NCBI GenBank assembly: GCA_015179125.1
Contig: WHVA01000238.1
Location: 62,001 to 126,000 of the forward strand
Source: Gautieria morchelliformis
Taxonomy: Eukaryota > Basidiomycota > Agaricomycetes > Gomphales > Gomphaceae
DNA length: 64,000 bases
Direction of reading: 5' to 3'
Below the pieces are notes generated by a model. It was not told where the DNA came from. It was given only the letters and a program-made list of their open reading frames with translations, and made no database searches. Every line of letters starts with the position of its first letter. Position 1 is the first letter of the stretch. Both the position numbers and the translations under genes were made by a program. Of the stretch, positions 1 to 10,795 are shown piece by piece.

Positions 1-14
1 TATGCGCATCAGCC

Positions 15-2876
15 ATGGAGATACATCAAAAAATGGGGCACATTTCACAAAAGTCCCTACAGCACTTACTCAACCGTGGCATGATATTAGGCATTGAATT
101 GAGCTCAAAAGGCGACAAGGTTGTTTGCGATGCGTGCATTCAAGCCAAGATTGCATGTAAATCACTTCCTCAGGAACCCAGAAGCCGATCTTCAAAATTC
201 GGTGACAGAATTTATTCTGATGTCTGGGGACCAGCGAGACACTCCACAATTGACAAGAAATCCTATTATGTGTCTTTCATCGACGACTACTCAAGGGAAT
301 CGGTTATCTATTTGATGGCAAACAAATCGGAAGCATTTTCAAAATATAAACTCTACGAGGCTTTGATGCTTCGACAGAGGAACGTGCACATCAAAGCACT
401 TGTTTCCGACAGAGGGGGTGAATATACAAGCTCGGAATTTGAACAGCATTTAGCCAAGCAAGGCACGAAGCATCGGTTAACCGTACACGACACCCCAGAG
501 TCGAATGGTGTTGCTGAACGTTTAAACCGAACTCTAGTTGAAAGAGCTCGTGCCATGCTATTGGAATCAAGTCTTCCTAAGACTCTATGGGGGCATGCAA
601 TTTTGCATGCCAACTATCTTAGGAATAGGATGCACACAAGAGCTTTGCCAGATAAAACCCCTTTTGAAATGATCCATCATGAGAAACCGAACCTGAAAGA
701 CATACACATGCGGGGAATTGAAGTCTACATTAAAGTCAAAGAGGGAAACAAACTAGCAGCCCGTGCCAAAAGAGCTCGATGGATAGGAATCTCTGGACAG
801 AGACATGGTCACTGCATCTACTGGCCTAACTCTCAGAAGGTTTCTGTCGAGCGGAATGTTATATTTGACTCAGAGATGAAGGGGGGCAAAGCTCCAATCA
901 TTTCTATTGAAGAGTCACAGCTACCTACGTCCAGAAAAGTGATACAGGCCATTTCGGCGCCAGCACCTATGCCTAGTCTCTTAGTCAGCGAGGCGGACGA
1001 TAATGAACCAGAGGAACATCTTGAAGAGCTGCAAGCCAGTCAGACTGTTGATGTCAGACCTAAAGAAGCTGCTCCAACAAGGAGAAGCGAGAGGATCCGT
1101 CAGCAGCAGGTGCAGCCGGCCCCAAGTGGTCCCGTAACAAGATCTCAAGCTAAGAGACATGCTGGTGCAGACATCACTACACTAGCTTACGAGGACATGG
1201 AGGACCATCAAGACAAATTATTCGAACAAGATTTACCCTCTGAAACTGACGGCATCAGTGATTATAACCTTGCCATCAGTACACTTTCGACCTCCGATCA
1301 AAACAAAGATAATGTGCTGCCAGATTTGAATCAGACCGAGCCTAGCAATGCAGATGAAGCCTTAAATGATCCTATGTGGAAAGCATCGATGGATAAAGAG
1401 TACAAGGTGCTACTCGACAAAGGTGTATGGGAAGTGGTTAAACCACCTCCTGGGGCAAATATTGTCGGAAATAGATGGGTATTCCTCTGGAAACGCAATC
1501 CAGAAGGTGAACCCATCACACCTAGATCGAGGATGGTCGCCCAAGGCTTTACACAAAGTTTTGGAGTCGACTACAATGAAACCTCTGCACCTGTTGCTCG
1601 GATGACTTCCTTACGGATTATATGTGCCATTGCTGCCAGGAACAATTGGCCTATTCACCAAATGGATGTGGAAAGTGCGTATTTGAATGCTACACTGCCA
1701 GAACCTATTTACATGAGACAGCCATATGGATATGAGACCGGAGACAAAGATGATGTCCTCCTGCTGAAGAAAGCACTTTACGGCCTCAAACAGTCTGGAA
1801 GGGAATGGTACAAACATCTGAGTGGTGAATTTCTCAAGTTAGGATTCACTAAATCAGCTTCATATGGAGCTGTATTTTGCAGATGTGGACCGAGAGGGCA
1901 TGCGATCATTGCAACGGCAGTAGACAACCTCACTATCACAGCTGAGAGTCAACCAGTCCTTGATGAGGTAAAGCACGACCTTGCCCAGGTCTTTAGTATG
2001 AAAGACCTAGGCGAGATCCACTGGCTTTTGAACCTCAAAATTGAAAGAGATTGTAAGAACAAATCGATTGCAATATCACAAGCTGCATACATCCAGAAAA
2101 TCATCAAAAAATTCAATCTGGATGATGCCAAAACATTTTCCACGCCTCTCGACCCAGCCGTTAAATTATCCAGAGACCAATGCCCTTCTACAGATGAAGA
2201 CAAACAGAAGATGTCAAGAATTCCATACAGACAAGCGATAGGATCATTGATGTGGGCAGCTGTAGCCACTCGACCAGACATTGCATTCGCAGTGTGATTA
2301 CTTTCTCAATTCCTCGAAAACCCAGGTCCAACACATTGGCATGCAGTCAAACATGTCTTTAAATATCTGAAAGGCACGATGGACTACAAATTGACACTTC
2401 GGAAAAATCGAGACGGCCTCATTGGGTATTCAGATGCGGATTGGGCTTCACAAGAGCACAGGCATTCATACTTGGCTTATATTTTTCAGATTGATGGAGG
2501 GACAGTATCATGGAGTTGTCAAAAACAATCCATCGTAGCCCTATCATCAGCTGAAGCCAAATTCATTGCCCTGACTCATGCGAGTAAAGAAGCCTTATGG
2601 ATGCGCCACTTTATTTCTGAAGTGTTCCAACCGCTGAATTGTCCCATCAAACTTTATTCAGACAATCAATCAGCCATTGCCATTGTCTATGGCACTCAAC
2701 AACACACGAGGACCAAGCATTTCGACATTAGATTATATTTCATCCGAGATATAGTCGAAGATGAAGAAATTAAGCTTGTGTACCTACCAACGGAACACAT
2801 GCTAGCCGATCTTCTCACTAAAGGACTTCCTAGTCCTAGAGTGAGAATCCTCAACGAGAGAATCGGAATATATTAA
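15..2876 (+). pseudogene. copia-A pol: integrase, reverse transcriptase, RNase H (5' end outside window)
   Basis: This is the pol polyprotein of a Ty1/copia retrotransposon; gag and protease lie left of the window. Visible in order are the GAG-pre-integrase HHCC region (first ~60 residues), the integrase core with D (YSDVWGP), D (SDRGGEY) and E (NGVAERLN), then the copia RT (NRWVFLWK, QMDVESAYLNA, ALYGLKQSG). After a TGA at 2295-2297 the same frame continues into the RNase H domain (SDADWAS, ALSSAEAKF, LYSDNQSA) and ends at 2874-2876. Removal of that one codon leaves 950-odd codons open. The RT catalytic box, normally YVDD, reads AVDN near 1922, so the second aspartate is lost and the copy is probably dead even without the stop. 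The 3' LTR follows directly. Family assignment is firm; the original codon at the stop is unknown. Confidence 0.92.
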
Positions 2877-2889
2877 GCTTGAGGGGGCG

Positions 2890-3377
2890 CGTTGGGTGCA
2901 TTTATGCTCCTGCACCAAAATCAAGCATAATATGTTCGATTTACTGTATGGTGTTCCAATCCTTTCTCACATTGTTCTTGTACCATGCATTCATTTCTCT
3001 GATTATTTTCGAAAATTTCCAGTCACTCCCTATCTCTCCAGTTCATTCTGTTATTCCTATTTTCACAGGCGGCTGCACCCAGCGGAGTTTGAAATGACTT
3101 CGACGCGCGAGCCCTTGGGCGCTAAAGGGCCAGGTGCATGTATATGCCTTCTGAGACAGGATTGTACTCCTCTCTCAGTGACAATAAATACACTGAGAGA
3201 GGCGAGTAGTATCTTTCATATTGACATAGCATGTTGACTGAAAATCATGTAGTGTATTTGATTCTAGGTATTGTATTAATATATCAGTGACAATAAATTC
3301 ACTGAGAGAGTGTATTTGATTCTAGCTTTCTAAGAACTCTACCGAACCTTCCCTGCCATAACCCCAAGTTGCTAACA
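2890..3377 (+). repeat. copia-A 3' LTR
   Basis: A 488-bp LTR directly follows the pol stop and a purine tract (TTGAGGGGGCG at 2879-2889). It ends in CTAACA; its first two bases are CG instead of the TG seen in the two solo copies of this family (3672-4152 minus and 21901-22387 plus). It carries internal repeats of a CACTGAGAGAG motif near 3200 and 3300. To its right, gypsy-A coding sequence resumes, so copia-A was inserted in gypsy-A. The five bases 3378-3382 (CGATC) would be one half of the target duplication; the other half is outside the window. Confidence 0.9.
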
Positions 3378-4906
3378 CGATCATGAATGTCGTGGACTTG
3401 GTAAGCAAGGTGTCCCACTTCATTCCGATGCACACGACGATCACAGCCCTCGGAGCGGCCTGCCTGTTCCTTGCACATGTCTGGAAGTTGCATGGGCTCC
3501 CAAAGCAAGTTGTTTCTGACCGAGTCTACCGCCTTCTCGGCATAAAGCTGGCTACCACCACAGCGTACCATCCACAGGGTGATGGACAGACGGAACGGGT
3601 CAATCAGGAGTTGGAGCAATATCTCCGCCTCTTTGTCAATGAGAGGCAGGATGACTGGGATGAGTTACTTCTGTTAGCAACTAGGGTCTACGGCAGGGAA
3701 GGTTCGGTAGAGTTCTTAGAAAGCTAAAATCACATACACCCTCTCAGTGAATTTATTGTCACTGATGTATTAATACAATACCTAAAATCAAATACACTAC
3801 ATGATTTTCAGTCAACATGCTATGTAAATATGAAAGATACTACTCGCCTCTCTCAGTGAATTTATTGTCACTGAGAGAGGAGTGTAATCCTGTCTCAGAA
3901 GGCATATACTTGCACCCGGCCCTTTAGCGCCCAAGGGCTCGAAGTAATTTCAAACTCCGCTGGGTGCAGCCGCCTATGAAAATAGAAATAACAGGATGGA
4001 ATGGAGAGATAGGGAGTGACTAGAAAATTTCGAAAATAAGCAGAGAAGTGGATGCATAGTACAAGAACAGTATGAGAAAATATTGAAACACCACACAATA
4101 AATTGAATATATTATGCTTGATTTTGGTGCAGGAGCATAAATGCACCCAACAACTTCCACTGGTGGAATTCCAATATAACAACCATGTACATTCCGCCAC
4201 ACAACAGACTCCCTTCATGCTTGACTCCGGACGACACCCGCGGATGGGCTTCGAACCACGCCAGGCTGAGTCCTGACTCGAGACAGTCAATGAGTTCTGA
4301 GACCGCATGGACTCCACCCTTTCGGAAGCCAAGTCGGCCCTTGCAAAGGCCAAGGATGACATGGCAAGGTACTACAACCAACGCTGGGTTCCTGCCCCGG
4401 AGTACCAAGTTGGAGACAAGGTGTATCTAGATGCAAGTGACATCCGCACCACACGCCCTTCACAGAAGCTTGCCCACCTCTACCTTGGGCCCTTCACAGT
4501 GATGCGGAGGGTTGGACGGAATGCATACTGCCTCCGACTTCCGATGTCCATGTCCCGCCTCCACCCTGTCTTCAACGTGGTGAAGTTACTCCCTACGCTT
4601 GAGGACCCAATTCCAGGTCAGAAGGCTCATCCGCCACCTCCATTGGAAATTGTAGATGGGGAAGAGCACTATGTGGTGGAATGGATCCTGGACAGCCGGT
4701 TTGTGCGAGGATGACTCCAATTCCTCGTGAAATGGGAAGGGTATGGGTATGAGGAGAATTCATGGGTCCCAGAGCAAGATGTCTCCCCTCCAGACAAACT
4801 CCGTGAGTTCTATAGGACACACCCCGGTGCCCCTCGCCGAATCCGCTTGCTGGCATTTCAATCCCTCGTGTCCCGTGCTTCGAGGACGCAGCACGCTAGA
4901 GGGGGG
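3378..4906 (+). pseudogene. gypsy-A integrase and chromodomain, split by a solo LTR
   Basis: This is the C-terminal part of a Ty3/gypsy (chromovirus-type) pol. From 3383 it reads the integrase core (VDLVSKVSHF, then VVSDR and AYHPQGDGQTERVNQ). After the LTR insertion at 3672-4152 it resumes with LVEFQYNNH and runs through the integrase C-terminus (KLAHLYLGPF, RLHPVFNV) into a chromodomain (FLVKWEGYGYEENSWVPE) at about 4720-4800. Joining 3671 to 4158 gives one uninterrupted frame. Damage: roughly a dozen residues expected after the second catalytic Asp (usually DRGPQF...) are missing in frame, and a TGA at 4712-4714 sits inside the chromodomain. An AGAGGGGGG polypurine tract (4898-4906) precedes the LTR. 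The family call is secure; the element is dead. Confidence 0.88.
3672..4152 (-). repeat. solo copia-A LTR in gypsy-A
   Basis: A 481-bp reverse-oriented copy of the copia-A LTR, bounded by TGTTAG and CCAACA, is flanked by the 5-bp target duplication ACTTC (3667-3671 and 4153-4157). No internal sequence remains, which is the expected product of LTR-LTR recombination. Deleting it with one ACTTC restores the gypsy-A integrase frame across the site. Confidence 0.95.
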
Positions 4907-5312
4907 TGATGTCAGGGGACACCCTGTTTTCCATTTCCAGTTCCGACACCACACCCAGTTCCAACTCCATTTCCAACTCCGCTTCCGGTTCCGATTCCAT
5001 CTCCGCCTCCGCTTTCAGAAATGATTCCGCTTCTGGGAGAACTTCCACCAGTTCTGTTCGCTTTGCCAGTTCCACTCCAATTTCCGGCTTCCACTCTCGG
5101 AACAGTGTCGGAAATCAAGTGACTCGTGTAATAGGTGGCATCAAGGGTCGATCAAGGGTCAGGGAGGTCAGGAGGATGCATAGTTGATGGTGGGTGCCAA
5201 GTGTTGTCCCTGGCTGCGCAGCATAGTATAATACGGGCTGGCTGACATTGGGGGTCCTTAGACTTTGCTCTTTGGATTTCCCCTTGTCAGTTGTGTGGTA
5301 GTGTGATCTCCA
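4907..5312 (+). repeat. gypsy-A 3' LTR (right edge approximate)
   Basis: The sequence starts TGATGTCAGGGGAC right after the polypurine tract and carries a TATA-like box (AGTATAATAC, about 5226) ahead of the likely transcription start. The first 200 bp are runs of TTCC-rich imperfect repeats. The right edge is set near 5312, where LINE-like sequence begins on the other strand. A second,diverged LTR with the same first 14 bases lies in reverse at about 7480-7750. Confidence 0.65.
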
Positions 5313-5325
5313 CAACCAGCCAGGG

Positions 5326-5876
5326 TTGCCCTTACAGCTGGCAGCAACACTAGTTGGAGTGCTTCGGCATAGTAGGTTAGCGTCTCAGCTACACACCCTG
5401 AGAGTGGCTTGGCTAAGGTGTCCATCAGTGTAATGGGGCGGTAAGCTTTTGCCAGTGTGTAGTCGGGCTTTCCTGGCTTCCTTAAAGCGGCAATGGTGGT
5501 AGTTCTCCATTGCTTGGGGTATATGTCGAGGTGGAACGTCCCGTGGTAGATACACCCTAGATGGAGGGTTAGCAGGTCTGCACAGTGGGTTAGTACTGCG
5601 TTGGAGAGTACAGAAGGCCCTGGAGTTTTGTATGGGCTCATCTTGCCGATTACTCGCATGATTTGCTGGTCGGTGATTGGCGTATATTCGAAGGTCGGCC
5701 CCAGGATTTGGGTGTTGGGTTGCTGGTGGGGTTGCACTTCTTGTGAGGGGAAGAATGAACTGAATAAGAGCTTGCTTTTCTCCTCATTGTTTGTTACCCT
5801 GGTCTCCATACCATTGTCACCCACCACCTTCAGCGGTGGGGCCCTGGTGCAGGCCCCGTCCGATGATGGCCCAGAC
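5326..5876 (-). pseudogene. Tad-like LINE reverse transcriptase fragment
   Basis: The minus strand reads a partial non-LTR reverse transcriptase. It has the region before the RT core (TRVTNNEEKS, FFPSQ), then ITDQQIMRVIGKMSPYKTPG, a hydrophobic ...LHLGCIYHGTFHLDIYPKQW block, ALRKPGKPDY and AYRPITLMDTLAK. These blocks are typical of fungal Tad1-clade LINEs. The piece stops after RT motif 2a, so the catalytic core is missing. Its 5' end continues for roughly 45 bp beyond the gag-only element (7095 to about 7140), which split it with a CAGAC duplication. No poly-A tail or full ORF is present. It is a 5'- and 3'-truncated remnant. Confidence 0.8.
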
Positions 5877-5962
5877 TGTTGGAGTTTGTAATCTCGTTAG
5901 TTAAGCTAGTTACATTTGCTTAGTAATACGCTGCCGTTTTCGTCCCTACTGCGATCTCTACA
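5877..5962 (+). repeat. 5' LTR of the gag-only element
   Basis: An 86-bp direct repeat begins TGTTGGAGTTTGTAATC and ends CTCTACA, unusually short for an LTR. The 3' copy at 7004-7089 differs only in one base (ACATTTGC against ACAGTTGC). Confidence 0.93.
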
Positions 5963-5977
5963 GGTTATGGGCCCCGC
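5963..5977 (+). other. primer-binding site, matching the initiator-tRNA anticodon arm
   Basis: GGTTATGGGCCCCGC starts at the base after the 5' LTR. Its complement contains GGGCCCATAACC, the anticodon stem-loop of eukaryotic initiator Met tRNA. Copia-type elements are known to prime from a half-tRNA cut in this loop. The same 15 bases follow the 5' LTR of the intact copia-B (49238-49252 on the minus strand). Confidence 0.8.
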
Positions 5978-6116
5978 CCGTTCGCTTTAGTTAAACAATA
6001 GGCCCCTCGGGATTGTAAGACGTGCTCCCCCTGTTGTTTGTTGGGGTTGAGAGGGTATCTCCCGTTGCACCATAAAAGCCCTGTATCGACTACAGGCCGA
6101 ATCAAAATTCTTCACC

Positions 6117-6980
6117 ATGCCTGCCGGCGATTCATTATTCTTGAAACTCTCGGACTCGAACTATATTGATTGGAAGTATCAGATGGAGGCCTACCTGACT
6201 ACAAAGGACTTATGGGATGTTGTGGATGGCACAGAGGAGAGGCCCGCTGGATCTACATCCTCAAAGACGGTTAAGGCATGGATAAAAAAGCAGAGGTTAG
6301 CATGTGCTGAGATAATCCTTCGAGTCGAACCTGGTCAGCTCCCGCACACGCGCTTCGATGACCCAAAGGATATTTGGGAAAACCTTGAGAAGGTTCACCG
6401 AGCTCGCGGTTTCGCGACACGTCTGTCACTACGACGACACTTCCTCTCGATGAGAAAGGATGACACGCAAACAATGCGCGCCTGGATCGCAGCTGTGAGG
6501 CACCTTGCACATGAACTCACCGAGGCAGGCACGAAGGTCACCGACGACGACACCATCGTAGTCCTCACACTAGGTTTGCCACCGACATACGAGAACTTTG
6601 TTATCACGCTGGATGCCACCCCTGATGACCAACTCAGCCTTGACCTGGTCATTACACGCCTCCTAAACGAGGAATCGCGACAACTAATGGTAAACGACGT
6701 GGAACTACATCATGACACGGTTCTCTATGCAAAGGGAAAGGCCATGAAACGAAATGTTACCTGTTTCCGGTGCGGAAAGCGAGGCCACATGCGCGGAGAC
6801 TGCCCAGATAGGATACGTGATCACTCGGCCTCTAGCGATGATTCGACCACTTCGTCAGATGAGGATCAGAGGAGAAAAGAGAAGATGGACCGGAAGCAGA
6901 GGAAGAAAAAGGAAAAGGAGAAATTGGTAAAGGAAGTTACTCAGGCTGCTTTTGCGTGCTATGCTGCATCAGACGACTAA
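6117..6980 (+). CDS. Gag protein of the gag-only element
   Basis: A 287-residue intact ORF starts at the ATG at 6117. Residues 1-190 resemble the copia UBN2-type Gag (NYIDWKYQMEAYL, DLWDVVDGTEE near the start). A single CCHC zinc knuckle, CFRCGKRGHMRGDC, lies around residue 215. The C-terminus is acidic and serine-rich and then strongly basic (RKEKMDRKQRKKKEKEK). Gag forms the virus-like particle and the knuckle binds RNA. The ORF fills almost the whole interior and its TAA (6978-6980) is 23 bp before the 3' LTR. No frameshift or readthrough into other domains is possible. An intact frame in a 1.2-kb element, with nearly identical LTRs, suggests recent mobility. Whether this Gag serves only in cis or is packaged with another element's Pol is not visible. 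Confidence 0.9.
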   Translation: MPAGDSLFLKLSDSNYIDWKYQMEAYLTTKDLWDVVDGTEERPAGSTSSKTVKAWIKKQRLACAEIILRVEPGQLPHTRFDDPKDIWENLEKVHRARGFATRLSLRRHFLSMRKDDTQTMRAWIAAVRHLAHELTEAGTKVTDDDTIVVLTLGLPPTYENFVITLDATPDDQLSLDLVITRLLNEESRQLMVNDVELHHDTVLYAKGKAMKRNVTCFRCGKRGHMRGDCPDRIRDHSASSDDSTTSSDEDQRRKEKMDRKQRKKKEKEKLVKEVTQAAFACYAASDD

Positions 6981-7003
6981 CTCATTACTCGATTAAGAGG
7001 GTA

Positions 7004-7089
7004 TGTTGGAGTTTGTAATCTCGTTAGTTAAGCTAGTTACAGTTGCTTAGTAATACGCTGCCGTTTTCGTCCCTACTGCGATCTCTACA
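7004..7089 (+). repeat. 3' LTR of the gag-only element
   Basis: An 86-bp partner of the repeat at 5877-5962, directly preceded by the polypurine tract and followed by the CAGAC duplication. Confidence 0.93.
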
Positions 7090-7139
7090 CAGACAACAAC
7101 CTACTGGCTGTCTGTAAGGGCGACTCTACCTGGTGCTCT

Positions 7140-7480
7140 ACTCCCTGTTATAAACTGGTATACATTGCTTCATTTCTTTACTATGTCAGCGCCGCCTGTG
7201 TTGCGAACCGGCACTTTCCCAGGACTATCCGCATTAGGATACACCTATCTAGTTCTCACTCCACGGTCCCCTGACTGAGCGCTCGCATATCAATCATTGT
7301 ATAAGTAGGTAGCGCCATAGTTACAACGAATCCAATGGTTTTAGCCCTTCACTCCCATGAGCAGTCCGGTTGAGCGAGTTAACAGTGTCCTCGCTAGTCT
7401 ATATTCTCTCGCGCATTGCGCTTTGTGTTCCGCTCCGTCTGTCTCTATCTCCCTCCTTATCCCTCAATAACACTCCCTAG
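7140..7480. other. no recognisable gene
   Basis: I see no ORF or repeat signature I can name between the LINE remnant and the reverse gypsy LTR. Confidence 0.5.
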
Positions 7481-7756
7481 AGCAGCTACCTGAGGTAGAG
7501 GAGATCCAAAGCAGTATATAATGAGTCCACGGTAAGTAGGTAAATACAAGACAGCGCACCTGAGGTAGAGGAGATCCAAAGAGAACAGAGTGAGGATCTC
7601 CTTACCTCAGCGATGAACTATATAGCTGCTGCACAATGACATAAGCAAGTCACACAACCGGCAGTGACACAGGAAGGAATAGGGAATGATGCAGTGAAGG
7701 AGATATGAGGAAAGGAAATCAAAGGAAGAACAGGTGGTCCCCTGACATCACCCCCC
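7480..7756 (-). repeat. degenerate gypsy LTR and polypurine tract, reverse (left edge approximate)
   Basis: On the minus strand a CTAGAGGGGGG tract is followed by TGATGTCAGGGGACC, the same start as the gypsy-A LTR, then a CTATATAG TATA-like box (~7619). A 24-bp block around ACCTGAGGTAGAGGAGATCC occurs twice, about 70 bp apart (7487 and 7558). The coding tail upstream of the tract shares only the last few residues (LEGGDVRG reading through the junction) with gypsy-A. It is a diverged relative of gypsy-A. Confidence 0.55.
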
Positions 7757-9670
7757 TCTAGAATGCAATGTCCCGATGTATAAAGGTCCCAGTCAGCGCT
7801 TGGTCTAACCACCCATCCAAATTGGGAGGACACAGTGCAATGGAGGGAGCTGGAAGAGATACAAGGATTGTGAATGAGAAGTGGAGCAGCAGGGCAGTGT
7901 GTGGCCACCATAAGCACATGGTGGGATGCCTCAGGGGCAGCACATGTGGGCCAGGGGCATGAAGCAAGCTGAAGGGGCGGTGGGGGGCATGACAGCGGTG
8001 TGCAGCAGATACGGCAAGGCCACGGAGGGAGTGTGAACTGGGCACAGAGCACGTGGGATGTGCAGCCTGCAGGGGCATCTCTAGCGGGCCTAAGGGTGGA
8101 GCCACAGGTGCTGTGGCTTGTTCCGTGTGCGTACAGCTTCATGACGATGATGTTGCAAGAGCGTGATGAGATTGGGCCTCTCATTGCACACATTGACCCC
8201 CTAGTAGCTCCAAGGATTGGAAGGCGGCCCAAACTTGTGCCAGGTGAAAGCGACGGCACAGGATGTCGTGGAAAGCATGCACCAGTCTATGGACCCCCTG
8301 GTACGTCCCAGAAGCTCTTAGGCCACGATGTCAACATGTAACGTGGAGGGCCAATGTGCATGCTCGTGTTGCTCCTCCCTACACCTCTACCCTGCAGTGC
8401 AACCCACCACATCCCATGAAGGGCCAGGTGCACTCCTTCTGTGACCCCCATGCCACATGCCACACGTCGGGCTCTCGCGGCGGTGGGCGCAACAATGTGG
8501 CATGTGCATGAGCCTGCATGTTGACCCGACACACCGTAGGGTGGGAACGGGTGGCATGTCTGTGAAGCAGGGCGAGTGGTGTGGGTGCATGCCTTTGTCG
8601 CCTTCTCCTCCTCTCCAGGATGTGTTGTCCCAACGCATGTCCTCTGGGACAGGGGTTCCTTAAGAGGGAATGGCGTCGAGTGGGGCCTGACACGCAGGAC
8701 TTGTGCAGATGGGCATATGTCTGTAAAAGTCCTTCGGCTCATCTTGGCCTGCGCGGGTGGCAGCATGGCGTATCCACACACAAGGGTTATCCACGTCGAG
8801 TGGCAGCGCTACACCCGTAGGCGGGGGACTTCCGTGGAGGCCTGGTGGCAGCCACAGTCCCATAGAACGTGCCCATGTGGGCCTTTGGTCTACCATCGGA
8901 ACCTTGCCCTGTCTTGGCATGCGGAAGCACCTCTGTCATGGTTGCGCTGCGCCTTCATGCACCGTGTGATGCAGTCGCCCGCGTGCGAGGGGTGTCGAGC
9001 ATGTTCGGGCAGCACCATCATGGCATGGGTTGAGGCATCTCCTGGGTGCGGGCTGGGATGCAAGGTCTCCGTCCGCACTGCTGGTGGGTGTACGAGAGTG
9101 TGTGCGATTCTGGCGGGTGCACAGCAAGGCTCGCTGCAGCATGCAACATGGGGTGGTGGAGCACCATGCACATGGGCGCGTGTGGCGTTGTCCATGCACC
9201 GAAGCACTGTCATACCCTGCGTGTGCATGCGTGGGGCTGTGCGCAAGCGTGCAGCGGGCCCAGAGGCATGCAGAGATGTGGGGACAAGTGATACACATGG
9301 GGAGTTGCGTGACAGGTGCGCGGCACGCTGAACGCCATCGGGAGCAGGACGACATCTGGGGCACGCAATGCCACAGGGGTGTCAGGACATGCGTGGCTGG
9401 AAGGACTCGGGTGTCATTGGTGCAGAAGCACAGGAACGGGCACCGGGCACATTTGGGGGGTGCGGAGTGGTAGCGACTTTCACCCCCTCTCTATGGTGCA
9501 TCGACCCGACGCACCTTCCAACCGCTTGCTTGCATAACGTAACGCAGCCTGGAAGGTGCCTGTCATGGCCCCTCACTGCTTTGCGGGGGAGTGGCTCCAA
9601 TATGACGTTTCTCATCACCCTGCAACCACGCCACATGTGAAGCTCTCCACACGCGGCGAGGTTGTGCATG
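7757..9670. other. GC-rich degenerate stretch, no recognisable gene
   Basis: Several overlapping frames are open on both strands, but none shows a known domain. The composition (many CAC/GTG and CATG words) explains the long chance ORFs. It lies where the interior of the reverse gypsy element should be, so it may be a decayed element; I cannot prove that. Confidence 0.4.
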
Positions 9671-9744
9671 TGCTACTGTCCAGGTTTACAGATGTAGTAG
9701 ACAGGAATTATAGGCAGTAGGTATGGACTTGTTGCTCAAAAGAA

Positions 9745-9858
9745 TAGACTAGAAATTAATTCACTCTCTCAGTGAATTTAGTTGTCACTATAAATATATT
9801 ATACACTACCTAGAAATTAATTCACTACAGAGGATTTCTAGGTCAGTGAGCTGTCTAT
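9745..9858 (-). repeat. copia-A LTR remnant
   Basis: The blocks TTCACTCTCTCAGTGAATTT, TTGTCACT, CACTACCTAGAA and TTCACTACA follow the same order as the reverse complement of the 3' half of the copia-A LTR, with scattered substitutions. It is the oldest copy of this LTR in the window. Confidence 0.65.
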
Positions 9859-10795
9859 GATGCTTATATGCTGAGTATTGTCTTGAAAGACACATGACAT
9901 TTTCGCCACAGCATCGGCATCTCTGGCACAGCATCCTGCTATCTTTGGCTATGTAATGGATAGTCTGTCTACTGATGATGCCCTGATCAGATGGTTTATA
10001 CTCATTGTACAATGGCTTTCCGAGTGGCACTTGAATTAGTAAGTTTACCGACACTCAAATATCACAGAGGACTGCATGGAGCATGGTGGCACCTGAGTGA
10101 CCTTATATTGAAAGGATCTGTTTCTGTCACTGCACCTGATGTTGGCCACCTTGTTCCTTGGGCCTGTACCACCGAACATGCGAGCTGTTGCTGGGCCTGC
10201 TGCGGGACACCAGCAGGGCTGCCATCATTATTCCAAGCTCCCACACCATCCCTCTGCTGGACACCAACATTGGGGAGAGGGGTGTGCACTAATGGTGGGA
10301 GGGAGCATGTGTGGGCCAGGTGGGTGTGCGGTGGGGTGTGTGCCTGTCAGAGCCACACCCACCTGCAGCAGGCACAGCACCCGCCCACACATGCACAAGC
10401 TACAGCACACCACACTCCAGATTGACAAATACTAGACAAATGTGGAAGACGGGGTGCTGTGGCAGTGGGTCATGCATGTGGCGCATGCACACCTCTTCAA
10501 TGCAAAATACTGTATTGGCCAAGTTCCTGATGCTTGGACCACCACAAAGTCATTTGCTTGTAGATGTGTGTGGGTCCATCCCCTCATCTTACTTCACACT
10601 GAACATGCTTCACAAGGAAGCTAGAGAGACCTTAAGACCATATATGTGAGTTGCTTCAACTTGAAGCTCAAGCTGGTGCTTGTCGCCACCGGCCTTGGCT
10701 GCTAATGCTTTACCGGTTATCACTAGTCACAGTTGTTGTAATTATAAAGACATGAACCGTAACATTTTCCATATCGACTACATGATCATCTTAAT
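9859..10795. other. no recognisable gene
   Basis: No domain, terminal repeat or splice-supported frame was found here. Confidence 0.45.

Larger units (their letters stand above)
5877..7089 (+). mobile_element. gag-only miniature LTR retrotransposon (TR-GAG type)
   Basis: A complete 1213-bp element has 86-bp terminal repeats (5877-5962 and 7004-7089) that differ by eye at one base, and a perfect 5-bp target duplication CAGAC (5872-5876 and 7090-7094). The interior holds a primer-binding site (5963-5977), one gag ORF and a polypurine tract (AAGAGGGTA, ~6995-7003). There is no protease, integrase or RT, so mobilisation must depend on another copia element. It sits inside the LINE fragment. In plants such elements are called TR-GAGs. 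Confidence 0.93.

Noticed and set aside
8287-9473. Many overlapping ORFs of 80-250 codons
   Set aside because: Open on both strands in a GC-rich tract, with no domains or splice support; they are compositional artefacts.
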